Positions 1 to 8,222 of a stretch of 64,000 bases of DNA are shown here, in pieces. Numbering within the stretch: position 1 is the first letter of the stretch; the number at the start of each line of letters is the position of its first letter. The notes under the pieces were generated by a model that did no database searches, had not been told where the DNA came from, and saw only the letters and a program-made list of their open reading frames with translations. Origin of the DNA: an uncultured bacterium (GTDB lineage Bacteria > Armatimonadota > UBA5829); the NCBI GenBank assembly GCA_938074205.1, contig CALJES010000001.1:147101-211100 (forward strand), in the 5' to 3' direction. The translations under genes were made by a program, and so were the position numbers.

Positions 1-133
1 GATTGGCTGGGTGCTTTTCGGCAGCGTGAAAAACTCTCTCAAGTCCCTGATACTCCTCAACCACCATTGCATCCAAGAAAATACGCTTGAATGGCCATTT
101 GCCAACAATGTTCTCATCAACTACAACAGACAA
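1..133 (-). CDS. Partial hypothetical protein, 3' end outside window
   Basis: A minus-strand frame is open from a TTG at 133 to the left edge, about 44 residues, beginning MSVVVDENIVGKWPFKRIF. A GAGGTG Shine-Dalgarno-like stretch sits about 7 nt upstream of the TTG, and an internal ATG at 67 is an alternative start. It lies on the same strand as, and 93 bp downstream of, the TPR glycosyltransferase at 227-1921, so it may be the next gene of that cluster. I do not recognise the family. The short visible length means this could be a chance frame. Confidence 0.35.
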   Translation of the reverse strand, partial: MSVVVDENIVGKWPFKRIFLDAMVVEEYQGLERVFHAAEKHPAN

Positions 134-226
134 CTCTTAACACCTCAACCGCATGATTTCTTTTTTTCGCCATTTCCCGCGCTTTGCGCGCTCGGTCTTG
201 CTGTCTTGCCGAATGCACTCTACAAC

Positions 227-1921
227 TCAGAGACCTAGAGTTTTCGCCCGCAGCGCATTCTTTAGGTTTTTCCGAGCACCTTCGTTTTCTGGGTCGATTT
301 TGAGAACAGCTTTGAATTGTGCAATTGCAAGGTCGTACTTGCGCTGCAGCGCATATACGCTGCCTAAGTTGTTGCGAGCCTTGATGTAATTGGGATACAT
401 CCTGATCACCCGCTTATACTCTGCAATCGCCTTGTCGACGTCGCCAGCCTGCCTATATGCCTCAGCAAGGTTATATCGAGCATCAGCATACTCGGGCCTG
501 TATTTCAGTGCTTTGCGATAGCAATAAATTGCTCTAGAAAACTCTCCAATGTCCACGAGGGCATTGCCAAGATTATTGTAAGCTAACGCGTTTGTTGGAT
601 CCACTTTTAGTGCTTGGCTAAAAAGGCTTATGCTGTCCCGCCAAACACCGACCGCACGATAGGATGTAAACGCAAGTATTAACACCACCCCAATCGCTGC
701 CAGCGACAGCAATGTCCGCCTGAAACGTACGGGGCTAGTATCACTTGCTGCGAGCAGGTCTGGCAATCCCCAAGCAAGCACAACAAAGATTCCAATTAGC
801 GGCACATAAGTGTAGCGGTCGGCCATTGCCTGCTTTCCTACTTGCACCAATCCTATCACTGGTATCAAAGTGATTAAGTACCACAGCCATCCCACAGTAA
901 CGTACTGCCTTGAGCACACTGAGCGAATGGCCCAAGTCGTTGCAGCGAGCAGGAGTACGCCGCAGCATACGACTTGCCAGACCGGCAAATTCCTACCTGG
1001 GTGCAGGTATAAGACCGACAAATTCGCGGGCCAAGCAGTCTTTATAAGATATGCAACATATGACACCAGCGCGTTTGCCAATCTGACGCCTAACGGATAC
1101 ACATCCAATCGTGCAACCGCTCCCCCACTCTTCTGAGCCCACAAAGTGACAGCGCAGGATGCAGCTGCCAACGCAAACAATGGGATTTTTTCTTTGATCA
1201 ACGGCACAATCGCCTTGGAAACGCGTCCACTATTGAACGTAATGCGCTTGAGCGGCCAGAGATCTAGCAAACATAAGATTATTGGAAGCGAAACCAGCAT
1301 TGGTTTCGCCATCAGCCCAAGGATGTATATCACGAGCATAATTCCATAGTTTCTAAGGTTCGCGTCGCGCGCGTATCTCATATACGCAAGCATAGTAAGA
1401 AGCCAGAAGAGCGTACTCAGCACGTCCTTGCGTTCCGAAATCCATGCAACAGATTCCACGTGCAGCGGATGCATAGCGAACAGTGCTGCCACGAAAGCAC
1501 TTCGCCAAAATGCACCTGTCATCGTATTGAATACCACGAAAAGCAACACAGTGTTGGCAGCATGGATAAACACGTTACTCAGATGATAGAACCCCGAATT
1601 GTGCCGACCTAAACTGATGTCGAAAAGCCAGCTTGCGGCTTTTGCAGCTTCAGTGTCGGCCATAAGTGAAATCCACGTCAATGGGTGCCAATTTGCCTGG
1701 TAGTTCGTTGTCAAAGCCCACAAAATGGTCTGGCGGTTTAGCCCTGCTTGAACGGCGGGGTTATTTTCAACGTATACGTCGTCGTCGAAGTTCACAAAAT
1801 CAAAGCGCGCAGTTTGCAGGAAGACCGCAAATACCAAGACAACTAGGAGCAATCCGAATTGTGCATCTGCAGATTTCAAATAAGACCAGAGAACTTTACT
1901 GCGCAAGGTTGCCACTCTCAA
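227..1921 (-). CDS. TMTC/PMT-like membrane glycosyltransferase with C-terminal TPRs
   Basis: A 564-residue multispanning membrane protein of the GT-C type related to bacterial TMTC/O-mannosyltransferase-like proteins. The N-terminal transmembrane segment is followed by the acidic motif NFDDDVYVENN (near residue 45), where GT-C enzymes place their catalytic acids. Next come NWHPLTWIS and HPLHVESVAWISERKD, blocks conserved in all three paralogues here, then about eight more hydrophobic segments. The last 150 residues hold about three TPRs (for example AYNNLGNALVDIGEFSRAI). Family knowledge suggests sugar transfer from a polyprenyl-phosphate sugar onto an extracytoplasmic acceptor, with TPRs binding the acceptor or a partner; the substrate is unknown. 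The start is TTG at 1921 or GTG at 1915, and the gene overlaps its upstream neighbour by 26 nt, which implies co-transcription. Confidence 0.85.
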   Translation of the reverse strand: MRVATLRSKVLWSYLKSADAQFGLLLVVLVFAVFLQTARFDFVNFDDDVYVENNPAVQAGLNRQTILWALTTNYQANWHPLTWISLMADTEAAKAASWLFDISLGRHNSGFYHLSNVFIHAANTVLLFVVFNTMTGAFWRSAFVAALFAMHPLHVESVAWISERKDVLSTLFWLLTMLAYMRYARDANLRNYGIMLVIYILGLMAKPMLVSLPIILCLLDLWPLKRITFNSGRVSKAIVPLIKEKIPLFALAAASCAVTLWAQKSGGAVARLDVYPLGVRLANALVSYVAYLIKTAWPANLSVLYLHPGRNLPVWQVVCCGVLLLAATTWAIRSVCSRQYVTVGWLWYLITLIPVIGLVQVGKQAMADRYTYVPLIGIFVVLAWGLPDLLAASDTSPVRFRRTLLSLAAIGVVLILAFTSYRAVGVWRDSISLFSQALKVDPTNALAYNNLGNALVDIGEFSRAIYCYRKALKYRPEYADARYNLAEAYRQAGDVDKAIAEYKRVIRMYPNYIKARNNLGSVYALQRKYDLAIAQFKAVLKIDPENEGARKNLKNALRAKTLGL

Positions 1922-3551
1922 TCTTTTTAAGATACTCTATTGTCTCGTAATCGTTCGGGTTGACCGTCAACGCCTGTCGCAAAATTTGCAAGGCTTGCTG
2001 TTTTTCACCTGCTCTAACATATGCCGCTGCGAGGTTAATGTATGCCAACCGAAAGCGAGGATCTGAGCGGATGGCCCTTTGAAAGGCAACAATAGCCATG
2101 TCCACAACTCCCTGCTCCAGCAAATCGCAGCCGTAACTATTGTAGTGAAGAGCATCGCCTGGTAACAAATCAAGAGCTTTCCGGATATACTCTCGAGCCT
2201 TGACTGACTCGCCCGCTTCATGAAGCGCACACCCGAGATTGTAATAGGCCAGGCCGTTGTTTTTGGTGACAGTTGCCGCACGGCTGAACAAAGACACGCT
2301 ATCACGCCAATGCTGGGTCTGTCGAAAGGACAGCGCAGCAAGACCACCCAAAACGAAAAAAGTCAACGTCGCAGAAACAACAACCCGGCGGCGTTCTCGC
2401 TCTACGATCCCCGCTATAGCCCATACGATGCCTATGAATATGCCTACCAGAGGAATATAGGTGTATCGATCGGCAGACGCCTGTCTTCCCACCTGGATCA
2501 AGCCTATGACTGGCACTAGCGTGATCAGGTACCAAAACCAGGACACTGCAAGGTAAGGTACCCGCCTTGCCTTTGTAACTGCAGCAGTTGTTAAGAATCC
2601 AAGCGCAGCAAATGACAGGACTACTTGCCACACGGGCAATCCGCTACCGGGATGAGGGTAGAAACATGCCAGATTAAAAGGCCAGAACATTCTTATGAGG
2701 TACAACACGTAAGAGACGACTGCATTTGCCACCCTTACTCCAATGGGATACATCTCAGCGGAGACAATGGCTCCGCCACTCCGCTGAGCTATGACAGTAA
2801 CGACGCACGATGCAGCAGAAAGCACAAACAAAGGCACTTTTTCCAGGAGAAGTCCTCGAGTGCTGACAGTGCCGCAAACTCGTGCTGTCTTGAGATGCCC
2901 ATGCGATTGTCGGCTACCCTTACTTTTTTCTCTCGGGTTTATAATACGCCGCAGCGGCCAATAGTCAAGCAGTATAAGGATCAGAGGTAGGGAAACAAGC
3001 ATCGGCTTGCACAACAGCCCAAGAACGTACGTGCAACAAACCAAGAGATATCGCCATATGTTACGGAAGTGAACGTAGCGTTCGTACGCCAGCAGCGTCA
3101 GGAACCAGAAGAATGCGCTGAGCAGATCTTTTCGCTCCGAGATCCAGGCTACAGATTCCACGTGCAGGGGATGAACTGCGAACAGTCCGGCAACCACCGC
3201 ACTTCGCCAGGGCAGACCAAACATGCCGACGAGTACCAAGAACAAAAGAAGGGTATTTGCTGCGTGTATAACTACGTTCACCTGGTGATGGCGCCCCGGA
3301 TTCAAACCAAACAGGCTGCAATCAACCATGTGGGAGATCCACGTGAGGGGATGCCAGTTTGCAGCGTACGTTGTTGCAAATGCCCATTTAACCCCCTCTA
3401 CCGTGAGTCCGCGAACCACCATCGGATTGTTGATAATGTAGCGGTCGTCGTCGAAGTTGACAAACTCGAAGTCCGAAGTCTGCCAATACACCAACACACA
3501 CAACAAAACCAGGAGAAAACCCAGGAGGAACGTAGCTCGATTCATGTGCAC
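1896..3551 (-). CDS. TMTC/PMT-like membrane glycosyltransferase with C-terminal TPRs (paralogue 2)
   Basis: A 551-residue paralogue of the flanking membrane TPR proteins. It has an N-terminal signal-anchor helix, the acidic loop NFDDDRYIINNP, then NWHPLTWISHM and HPLHVESVAWISERKDLLS. Multiple transmembrane segments follow, with about three TPRs over the last 130 residues. It carries a charged insertion around residues 205-235 (REKSKGSRQSHGH) absent from the other two copies. The start is GTG at 3551 or ATG at 3545, only 9-15 nt after the GT2 gene. Its 3' end overlaps the next paralogue by 26 nt. The likely role is transfer of a lipid-linked sugar to secreted or membrane proteins; which of the paralogues does what cannot be read from sequence. 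Confidence 0.85.
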   Translation of the reverse strand: MHMNRATFLLGFLLVLLCVLVYWQTSDFEFVNFDDDRYIINNPMVVRGLTVEGVKWAFATTYAANWHPLTWISHMVDCSLFGLNPGRHHQVNVVIHAANTLLLFLVLVGMFGLPWRSAVVAGLFAVHPLHVESVAWISERKDLLSAFFWFLTLLAYERYVHFRNIWRYLLVCCTYVLGLLCKPMLVSLPLILILLDYWPLRRIINPREKSKGSRQSHGHLKTARVCGTVSTRGLLLEKVPLFVLSAASCVVTVIAQRSGGAIVSAEMYPIGVRVANAVVSYVLYLIRMFWPFNLACFYPHPGSGLPVWQVVLSFAALGFLTTAAVTKARRVPYLAVSWFWYLITLVPVIGLIQVGRQASADRYTYIPLVGIFIGIVWAIAGIVERERRRVVVSATLTFFVLGGLAALSFRQTQHWRDSVSLFSRAATVTKNNGLAYYNLGCALHEAGESVKAREYIRKALDLLPGDALHYNSYGCDLLEQGVVDMAIVAFQRAIRSDPRFRLAYINLAAAYVRAGEKQQALQILRQALTVNPNDYETIEYLKKIESGNLAQ

Positions 3552-3560
3552 TATTAGATG

Positions 3561-4313
3561 CTACCTCGGTAGCATTCTGCTCTTAATCAGACCCCATTTG
3601 GCTAATCGGTATGTGATAGCGGTTGCAAGACAGCCGAACCCATATATAACGCTGCGCACAAAGTTTATCGAAGAAGCCTCGGGAAAATACTTCGTTGGAC
3701 AGCTTATTTCAGCAATAGTGTGACCGAACCAAGCCACCTGCGCCAGCATCTGGTTATCAAATACGAAATCGTCCGAATTCTGATCCAGTGGAAGCTGTTC
3801 CAGCAGTTCCCTTGAGAAAGCACGGTACCCGCTGTGATATTCCGATAGTTTAATTCCCAAGAGTATGTTTTCTACAAAAGTGAGAAATCGGTTAGCCACG
3901 TATTTCCATAACGGCATACCCCCTCGGAGTGCACCTCGTCCCAGCACGCGAGATCCTATGACGCAGTGGTAGAGCCCATTTCCGATCAAGGAAGCCATGG
4001 CTGGGATAAGCTTTGGCGTATATTGGTAGTCCGGATGGACCATTATCACTATATCCGCACCTTCCTGCAAAGCGAGCTTGTAGCATGTCTTCTGATTTGC
4101 ACCGTAGCCGCGATTCTCGGGGTGAACATAGACCTTCGTGCCCGGGAGAGTTCTCGCTATTTCGACTGTGCGATCATTGCTGGCATCGTCAACAACAATC
4201 ACGAGATCCACGATCCCCTGGTCCATAACTTCTTCATACGTCTGGCGCAGGGTGCGCTCTGCATTGTACGCTGGCATTACGACTACGACCTTCTTGTCCT
4301 TATACATTTTCAA
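3561..4313 (-). CDS. Family 2 glycosyltransferase (polyprenyl-phosphate sugar synthase-like)
   Basis: A 250-residue GT-A glycosyltransferase of family GT2, similar to DPM1/polyprenyl-phosphate mannosyl or glucosyl transferases. It starts with [16 protein letters not shown] and has the nucleotide-sugar motif [14 protein letters not shown] (residues about 40-53). The metal-site region reads [10 protein letters not shown] (about 92-101), the HPDYQ form of the DXD motif found in a DPM subfamily. It also has [20 protein letters not shown]. There is no C-terminal membrane anchor pair, only a weakly hydrophobic tail. It lies between two GT-C paralogues on the same strand with gaps of 9 and 40 bp. 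That supports a supply role: making the lipid-linked sugar used by the three membrane transferases. Confidence 0.88.
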   Translation of the reverse strand: MKMYKDKKVVVVMPAYNAERTLRQTYEEVMDQGIVDLVIVVDDASNDRTVEIARTLPGTKVYVHPENRGYGANQKTCYKLALQEGADIVIMVHPDYQYTPKLIPAMASLIGNGLYHCVIGSRVLGRGALRGGMPLWKYVANRFLTFVENILLGIKLSEYHSGYRAFSRELLEQLPLDQNSDDFVFDNQMLAQVAWFGHTIAEISCPTKYFPEASSINFVRSVIYGFGCLATAITYRLAKWGLIKSRMLPR

Positions 4314-4353
4314 TGCCTACTGTCATTGAGCAAAGTTGTCACGCATAAGACCG

Positions 4354-6015
4354 CTATTTAACTCCAACGTTGCGTCGTCTAAGTTGTTCCACAGCTTCAG
4401 CAAGAGCCTGACGACAATCTTCGTCCTGCGGATGGATTCGCAACGCGAATCGCAGATGAGGTATAGCTTCTGAGCTGCGGCCCAACCGAACAAGCGCAAT
4501 TCCAAGATTCGCCCGGTATAGTGGGTTCCTTGGGCGCAGTTTTACAGCAGTCGTCAAGTATCTTGCAGCCGCTTCGTATTCACCTTTCTCGCCAAGCATC
4601 GCCCCAAGATTCGCATAAGCTTCGTGTTTGCGTGGATCGATTCGAACTGCAGATTTTAAATGGGATATCGCGGCCTCTATGTCCCCTTGTGTGGCCAAAG
4701 TGGTACCAAGGTTATAGTGTGCAACGGCGTTGTTTCTTGTTACCGCAATCGCTCTTTCCCATACTGAGATATCGTTTCGCCAATAGCCCGTCTGTCCATG
4801 CGCTACTACCACCAGTACCGAAACCACCAGGCAACCTAGAAAAGCGCAAACAGCACGAGGCAATTGCACTTGCAGTCTTCGGCACACCGATTCAATACAC
4901 TGGTCACAGCCCCAAACGATCGCAATAAAAAGTCCTATATGCGGCAAATAGGTGTAGCGATCAGCCATACCTTGTTTGCCGACCTGAACCAATCCTATAA
5001 CGGGCAGTAGAGTGATTACGTACCAGAGCCAACCCGTGAAAAGATAGGGAGCTTGCCTCCTCTTAACGACTGCGAAAGCGGTTACGAGAAAAAGGGCGAT
5101 CGCTGAAATAATAATCTGCCACATCGGGATAGTCGTGCCTGGATGAGGATAGAAACAGGCAAGCCGTGCGGGCCAAAATGTCTTGATTATGTAGTTGCCA
5201 TACACCCACACGGCATTCGCCAAACGGACACCCAATGGAAAGATTTCAAGAGTCTTGACAGCACCTGAAGTTTGCTGAACGATAAATGTGACCACGCACG
5301 AAGCTACAGACAAAGCAAACAGCGGTAGTTTTTCGAAGAATGCTCGCTTGAGAGTCACGTCACTGGAAGAACTGTTAAAATCTCCAAGCCTACCAAGCGG
5401 CCAGTAATCTAAAAGTAGGAAGAGGATAGGTAGCGACACCAGCATCGGCTTAGCCAGGAGGCCGAAAACGAAAGCGATGGTTACAAGCGCGTAACGAAGT
5501 CTCCCTGGAAGCCTTGCATAGTGCCAATAAGTTACAAGTGCAAGCATTCCGAAAAATGTGCTCAAAACGTCTTTGCGTTCGGCTATCCAAGCGACAGATT
5601 CAACGTGCAGCGGGTGCACTGCAAAAAGCGCCGCAACCAGCCAGCTTAGTCCTTGTCTACCTGTCATTGCTCGAAGCGCTACAAACAAAAGTATCGAGTT
5701 GGCAAGGTGCAGAAACACGCTTGACAGGTGGTGTGCGCCGGAGTCCAAACCAAACAGGTGACAATCCACCATATGCGACATCCACGTAACCGGGTGCCAG
5801 TTACTGGCACCAGTGCTGATAAAAGCCCAAGCTATACCTGTCCAGGTCAGCCCCTGCATTACGTGTTCGTTTTGAGTAACGTAGATGTTGTCGTCGAAGT
5901 TTGTAAAGTTAAAGGAAGATACCTGCCAGTATATCAGCAGTACTAGGAGCGACAACATACTGCACAACACAAGAAAAACCCTTTTATCGGAGCAAAACCT
6001 CGACTTTGGCACCAT
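4354..6015 (-). CDS. TMTC/PMT-like membrane glycosyltransferase with C-terminal TPRs (paralogue 3)
   Basis: A 553-residue protein and probable first gene of the cluster. It has an N-terminal hydrophobic helix, the acidic motif NFTNFDDNIYVTQNE, the conserved NWHPVTWMSHM and HPLHVESVAWIAERKD blocks, a multispanning core, and about three to four TPRs (HYNLGTTLATQGDIEAAI, AYANLGAMLGEKGEYEAAA, and so on) to the C-terminus. The paralogues differ most in the TPR region, which could tune acceptor choice. A TATCAT hexamer ends 7 nt from the ATG, so the message may be nearly leaderless. It is divergent from the nuclease gene that starts at 6130. Confidence 0.85.
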   Translation of the reverse strand: MVPKSRFCSDKRVFLVLCSMLSLLVLLIYWQVSSFNFTNFDDNIYVTQNEHVMQGLTWTGIAWAFISTGASNWHPVTWMSHMVDCHLFGLDSGAHHLSSVFLHLANSILLFVALRAMTGRQGLSWLVAALFAVHPLHVESVAWIAERKDVLSTFFGMLALVTYWHYARLPGRLRYALVTIAFVFGLLAKPMLVSLPILFLLLDYWPLGRLGDFNSSSSDVTLKRAFFEKLPLFALSVASCVVTFIVQQTSGAVKTLEIFPLGVRLANAVWVYGNYIIKTFWPARLACFYPHPGTTIPMWQIIISAIALFLVTAFAVVKRRQAPYLFTGWLWYVITLLPVIGLVQVGKQGMADRYTYLPHIGLFIAIVWGCDQCIESVCRRLQVQLPRAVCAFLGCLVVSVLVVVAHGQTGYWRNDISVWERAIAVTRNNAVAHYNLGTTLATQGDIEAAISHLKSAVRIDPRKHEAYANLGAMLGEKGEYEAAARYLTTAVKLRPRNPLYRANLGIALVRLGRSSEAIPHLRFALRIHPQDEDCRQALAEAVEQLRRRNVGVK

Positions 6016-6021
6016 AGGAAT

Positions 6022-6072
6022 ATGATAGCACGGGCCCTACAGCTTGTAAGCCAGCGACCCTTTAGTTTTATA
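6022..6072. promoter_or_regulatory. Possible back-to-back promoters sharing one -35 box
   Basis: TTGTAA at 6044-6049 can act as -35 on the plus strand with TTTATA at 6067-6072 (17-bp spacer). Its complement TTACAA can act on the minus strand with TATCAT at 6022-6027 (16-bp spacer). These would serve the nuclease gene and the glycosyltransferase cluster respectively. Consensus match is moderate in both directions. Confidence 0.35.
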
Positions 6073-6129
6073 TATCGGCGAGATGCAGAAATATGCAGGA
6101 AACATTCAAGAAACAAGGAAGCAAAAAGT

Positions 6130-7110
6130 ATGAACGGTGAGAAAACCCGTGAGTTCCGTTGGTCATTTTCACTGCGCACGCATTTCGAGTCGTGTCGCCG
6201 CCATTACTTCTACCATCGGTTCTGGGACCAAGACCCAGAAAACAAATGGAAGCTCTTAGAGATGCGAAATATTTCTACTCTCGTGATGCTTCGTGGCAGT
6301 GTGGTACACGAAGTCATTGCAGAATCCCTTCGTGCCGTTAAGGTAGGTAACGAAGTATCAGCTGAACAAGCAGCGGATCGCGTAACAGCCAAGATGCGTA
6401 AAAAAATGCGCGAGTCCTACTATAAGATGTGGCATATCTCAAACCGGCCACCGGGAACCAGGCAGTCTCAGTTCACGAACCTCCTTGAACACTATTACGG
6501 GTTTCCTGACACAGAAGAACGGGCGAGGGAACACCGCGACATTGCGCAGAGCTGTGTTCGAAACCTATTGGATTCAGACATGTGGCGTGAGATTGCGGCA
6601 ACAAATCACTCTCTATGGCAAACAGTAGACGATAAACCATTCTTTTTCGAGATCGGTAAGTACAAGACATGTGCTAAGCTTGACTTCGCACATTGCGATA
6701 ACGAACCTACTATTATTGATTGGAAAACGGGGCACGCAGGCGCTGAAGATCGACTGCAACTAGTATTCTATTCGCTGTGCGGTGAACACACTTGGGGATG
6801 GGAACCTACAAAGACCAAGCTTATGGCTGTTTACCTTTACCCAAAACTTGAGGTTCAATTGTTTAGACCTTCTCGCGAAGAGGTAGAAGAGGTTACGCAA
6901 CTGGTAATGGAAAGCTGCCGTCAGATGTTGCTGCTTGAGCCGAGTGGTAACGAGCTAGCGGATATAAACCGTTTTCCACTTACCCAGGACATTTGGAACT
7001 GCCGATGGTGCCGTTTTCAAGGTATCTGCGAAGGGGCTAAACGACTTGCTGATTCAGTTGAGGCGCCATATGGAGTAGTTGAGGACGCTAGCGAAGCTTA
7101 CCCAGAGTAA
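6130..7110 (+). CDS. PD-(D/E)XK nuclease with predicted Fe-S cluster (Cas4/RecB-like)
   Basis: A 326-residue PD-(D/E)XK superfamily protein. The catalytic core reads KLDFAH (Asp185) followed by TIIDWKTG (Asp197, Lys199), then the downstream QLVFYSL motif of the RecB/Cas4 group. Four cysteines are placed as in Cas4/AddB iron-sulfur nucleases: Cys22 (FESCRRHYFY) near the N-terminus and Cys291, Cys294 and Cys300 (CRWCRFQGIC) near the C-terminus. I chose the ATG at 6130 because AAGGAAG lies about 7 nt upstream and conserved sequence begins there; an in-frame ATG at 6022 is weaker. There is no cas1/cas2 or CRISPR array nearby, so a stand-alone DNA-repair nuclease is more likely than a CRISPR role. 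The 3' end overlaps the convergent tspO gene by 57 bp. Confidence 0.85.
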   Translation: MNGEKTREFRWSFSLRTHFESCRRHYFYHRFWDQDPENKWKLLEMRNISTLVMLRGSVVHEVIAESLRAVKVGNEVSAEQAADRVTAKMRKKMRESYYKMWHISNRPPGTRQSQFTNLLEHYYGFPDTEERAREHRDIAQSCVRNLLDSDMWREIAATNHSLWQTVDDKPFFFEIGKYKTCAKLDFAHCDNEPTIIDWKTGHAGAEDRLQLVFYSLCGEHTWGWEPTKTKLMAVYLYPKLEVQLFRPSREEVEEVTQLVMESCRQMLLLEPSGNELADINRFPLTQDIWNCRWCRFQGICEGAKRLADSVEAPYGVVEDASEAYPE

Positions 7111-7533
7111 GTAAGGGATCAGCAGGACTCCGGCAATCACAGAAATTCTCCAAAAAAGCACAGTTGTAGCCGCGACCGCGAACCACAACGCTACAATTTC
7201 AGCAAACGCCGCTCCAGGAGACCGCAGTCCGAAGAATATAGCCGACCAGCACACATTCAGAACCAACTGCACCACAAACACAACCAGGGCGATTTTTGAA
7301 ACGTGAGGCCACCGGAGCCACACCACCCCCGCAGCAATGCCCATGAGCGCATAAAGAAGTGTCCATACAGGCGCAAAAACCCAATTAGGTGGATTAAAAC
7401 CCGGCTTACGGAGACTCAAGTACCAGGAATCTACAGACTGAGCAGTGAATACTGAGCCTATAAAACCCGCCGCCTCACATATAAACACTGCGACTATTAC
7501 TACAACCAGCCCTTTGAGAAACATGTAGCTCAC
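7054..7533 (-). CDS. tspO: TspO/MBR family tryptophan-rich sensory protein
   Basis: A 159-residue integral membrane protein with five predicted helices, the usual TspO size. It has the family signature WYLSLRKPGFNPPNWVFAPVW (residues about 37-57), then LNVCWSAIFFGLRSPGAA and the C-terminal WVSFASVLNYSIWRLN. TspO proteins bind tetrapyrroles and are implicated in porphyrin or oxidative-stress signalling; the ligand is not evident here. The start is GTG at 7533 (GGAAGAG upstream) or ATG at 7524. The gene is convergent with, and overlaps, the upstream nuclease gene. Confidence 0.93.
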   Translation of the reverse strand: MSYMFLKGLVVVIVAVFICEAAGFIGSVFTAQSVDSWYLSLRKPGFNPPNWVFAPVWTLLYALMGIAAGVVWLRWPHVSKIALVVFVVQLVLNVCWSAIFFGLRSPGAAFAEIVALWFAVAATTVLFWRISVIAGVLLIPYLLWVSFASVLNYSIWRLN

Positions 7534-7732
7534 GCTCTTCCGTAGCTTTTACCCGAATTTGGCGTGATCCAAACACCACCGGCAATCGGTTGCTTCGCAA
7601 ACAGGTCAGTGTTCTTCAGTTTCTAGACAACCCGAAGGATTGGCATTATGCAAACGATCTAATGTCAGAAGTCACCAAGAAAAATAGGCTTCGACAGTCG
7701 CACCTGTGAAGCCCGGAGGGAAGGAGGAAAAG

Positions 7733-7873
7733 ATGGTTGTGCCATTAGGTAACTTCCATAGATCACGCAGTTCTTACCATAAAAAATGTTTGCCGTCCCG
7801 AGATCAGACAGCCAAAGAGGAAATGAACAACGTGTTGCTGAAGTATTCGCAGGTTAGGAGGTGTCACATTTGA
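7733..7873 (+). CDS. Small hypothetical ORF (46 aa) upstream of ferredoxin
   Basis: ATG at 7733 opens a 46-codon frame (begins MVVPLGNFHRSRSSYHKKC) that ends at TGA 7871-7873, 42 nt before the ferredoxin start. A near-perfect ribosome-binding site, GGAAGGAGG, lies 6 nt upstream, stronger than that of most genes in the window. The peptide is basic, with two Cys and three His, and matches no family I know. It could be a leader peptide or a real small protein co-transcribed with the ferredoxin. Support is only the RBS and position. Confidence 0.35.
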   Translation: MVVPLGNFHRSRSSYHKKCLPSRDQTAKEEMNNVLLKYSQVRRCHI

Positions 7874-7915
7874 TACCCCCAAAAGATTTCTGCAAGGAGG
7901 TTTAAGGGAATTCTT

Positions 7916-8086
7916 ATGGCAGTCAAGATTGACAAAGAGAAGTGCAACGGCTGCGGACCTTGTGTCGATGCATGCCCCGTGGAAGCGATCGAGATAGTGG
8001 ACAACGTGGCGGTGGTCGACGAAGACGCGTGCACCGAATGTGGCGCGTGCATTGAAGCGTGCCCGAACGGTGCTATATCCGAATAG
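7916..8086 (+). CDS. 2[4Fe-4S] ferredoxin
   Basis: A 56-residue bacterial-type ferredoxin with two complete CxxCxxCxxxCP motifs, CNGCGPCVDACP (residues 10-21) and CTECGACIEACP (39-50), binding two [4Fe-4S] clusters for low-potential electron transfer. The ATG at 7916 has AAGGAGG 15 nt upstream and AAGGGAA closer. A strong rho-independent terminator follows 14 nt after the stop, so it forms a small transcription unit, perhaps with the 46-codon ORF upstream. The thioredoxin reductase gene follows in the same direction, but beyond the terminator. Its electron partner is unknown. Confidence 0.93.
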   Translation: MAVKIDKEKCNGCGPCVDACPVEAIEIVDNVAVVDEDACTECGACIEACPNGAISE

Positions 8087-8100
8087 GCCTTTAGCGACGA

Positions 8101-8139
8101 CAGCCCGGAGTAATAACGAACTCCGGGCTGTACTATTTT
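8101..8139 (+). terminator. Rho-independent terminator after ferredoxin
   Basis: An 11-bp perfect stem, CAGCCCGGAGT (8101-8111) with ACTCCGGGCTG (8120-8130), has an 8-nt loop and is followed by the T-rich TACTATTTT. Confidence 0.88.
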
Positions 8140-8222
8140 GTAGTTGTACAATCTGCTAGGGCAGAGACCTTAGTGCAACCTAGGTATCAATTGATCAAGC
8201 TCAAAGAAGGAGAATCCGACTC

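Noticed and set aside
11..389. Plus-strand frames near the left edge
   Set aside because: Antisense to the TPR gene or without any coding signature; a minus-strand partial gene explains the left edge better.
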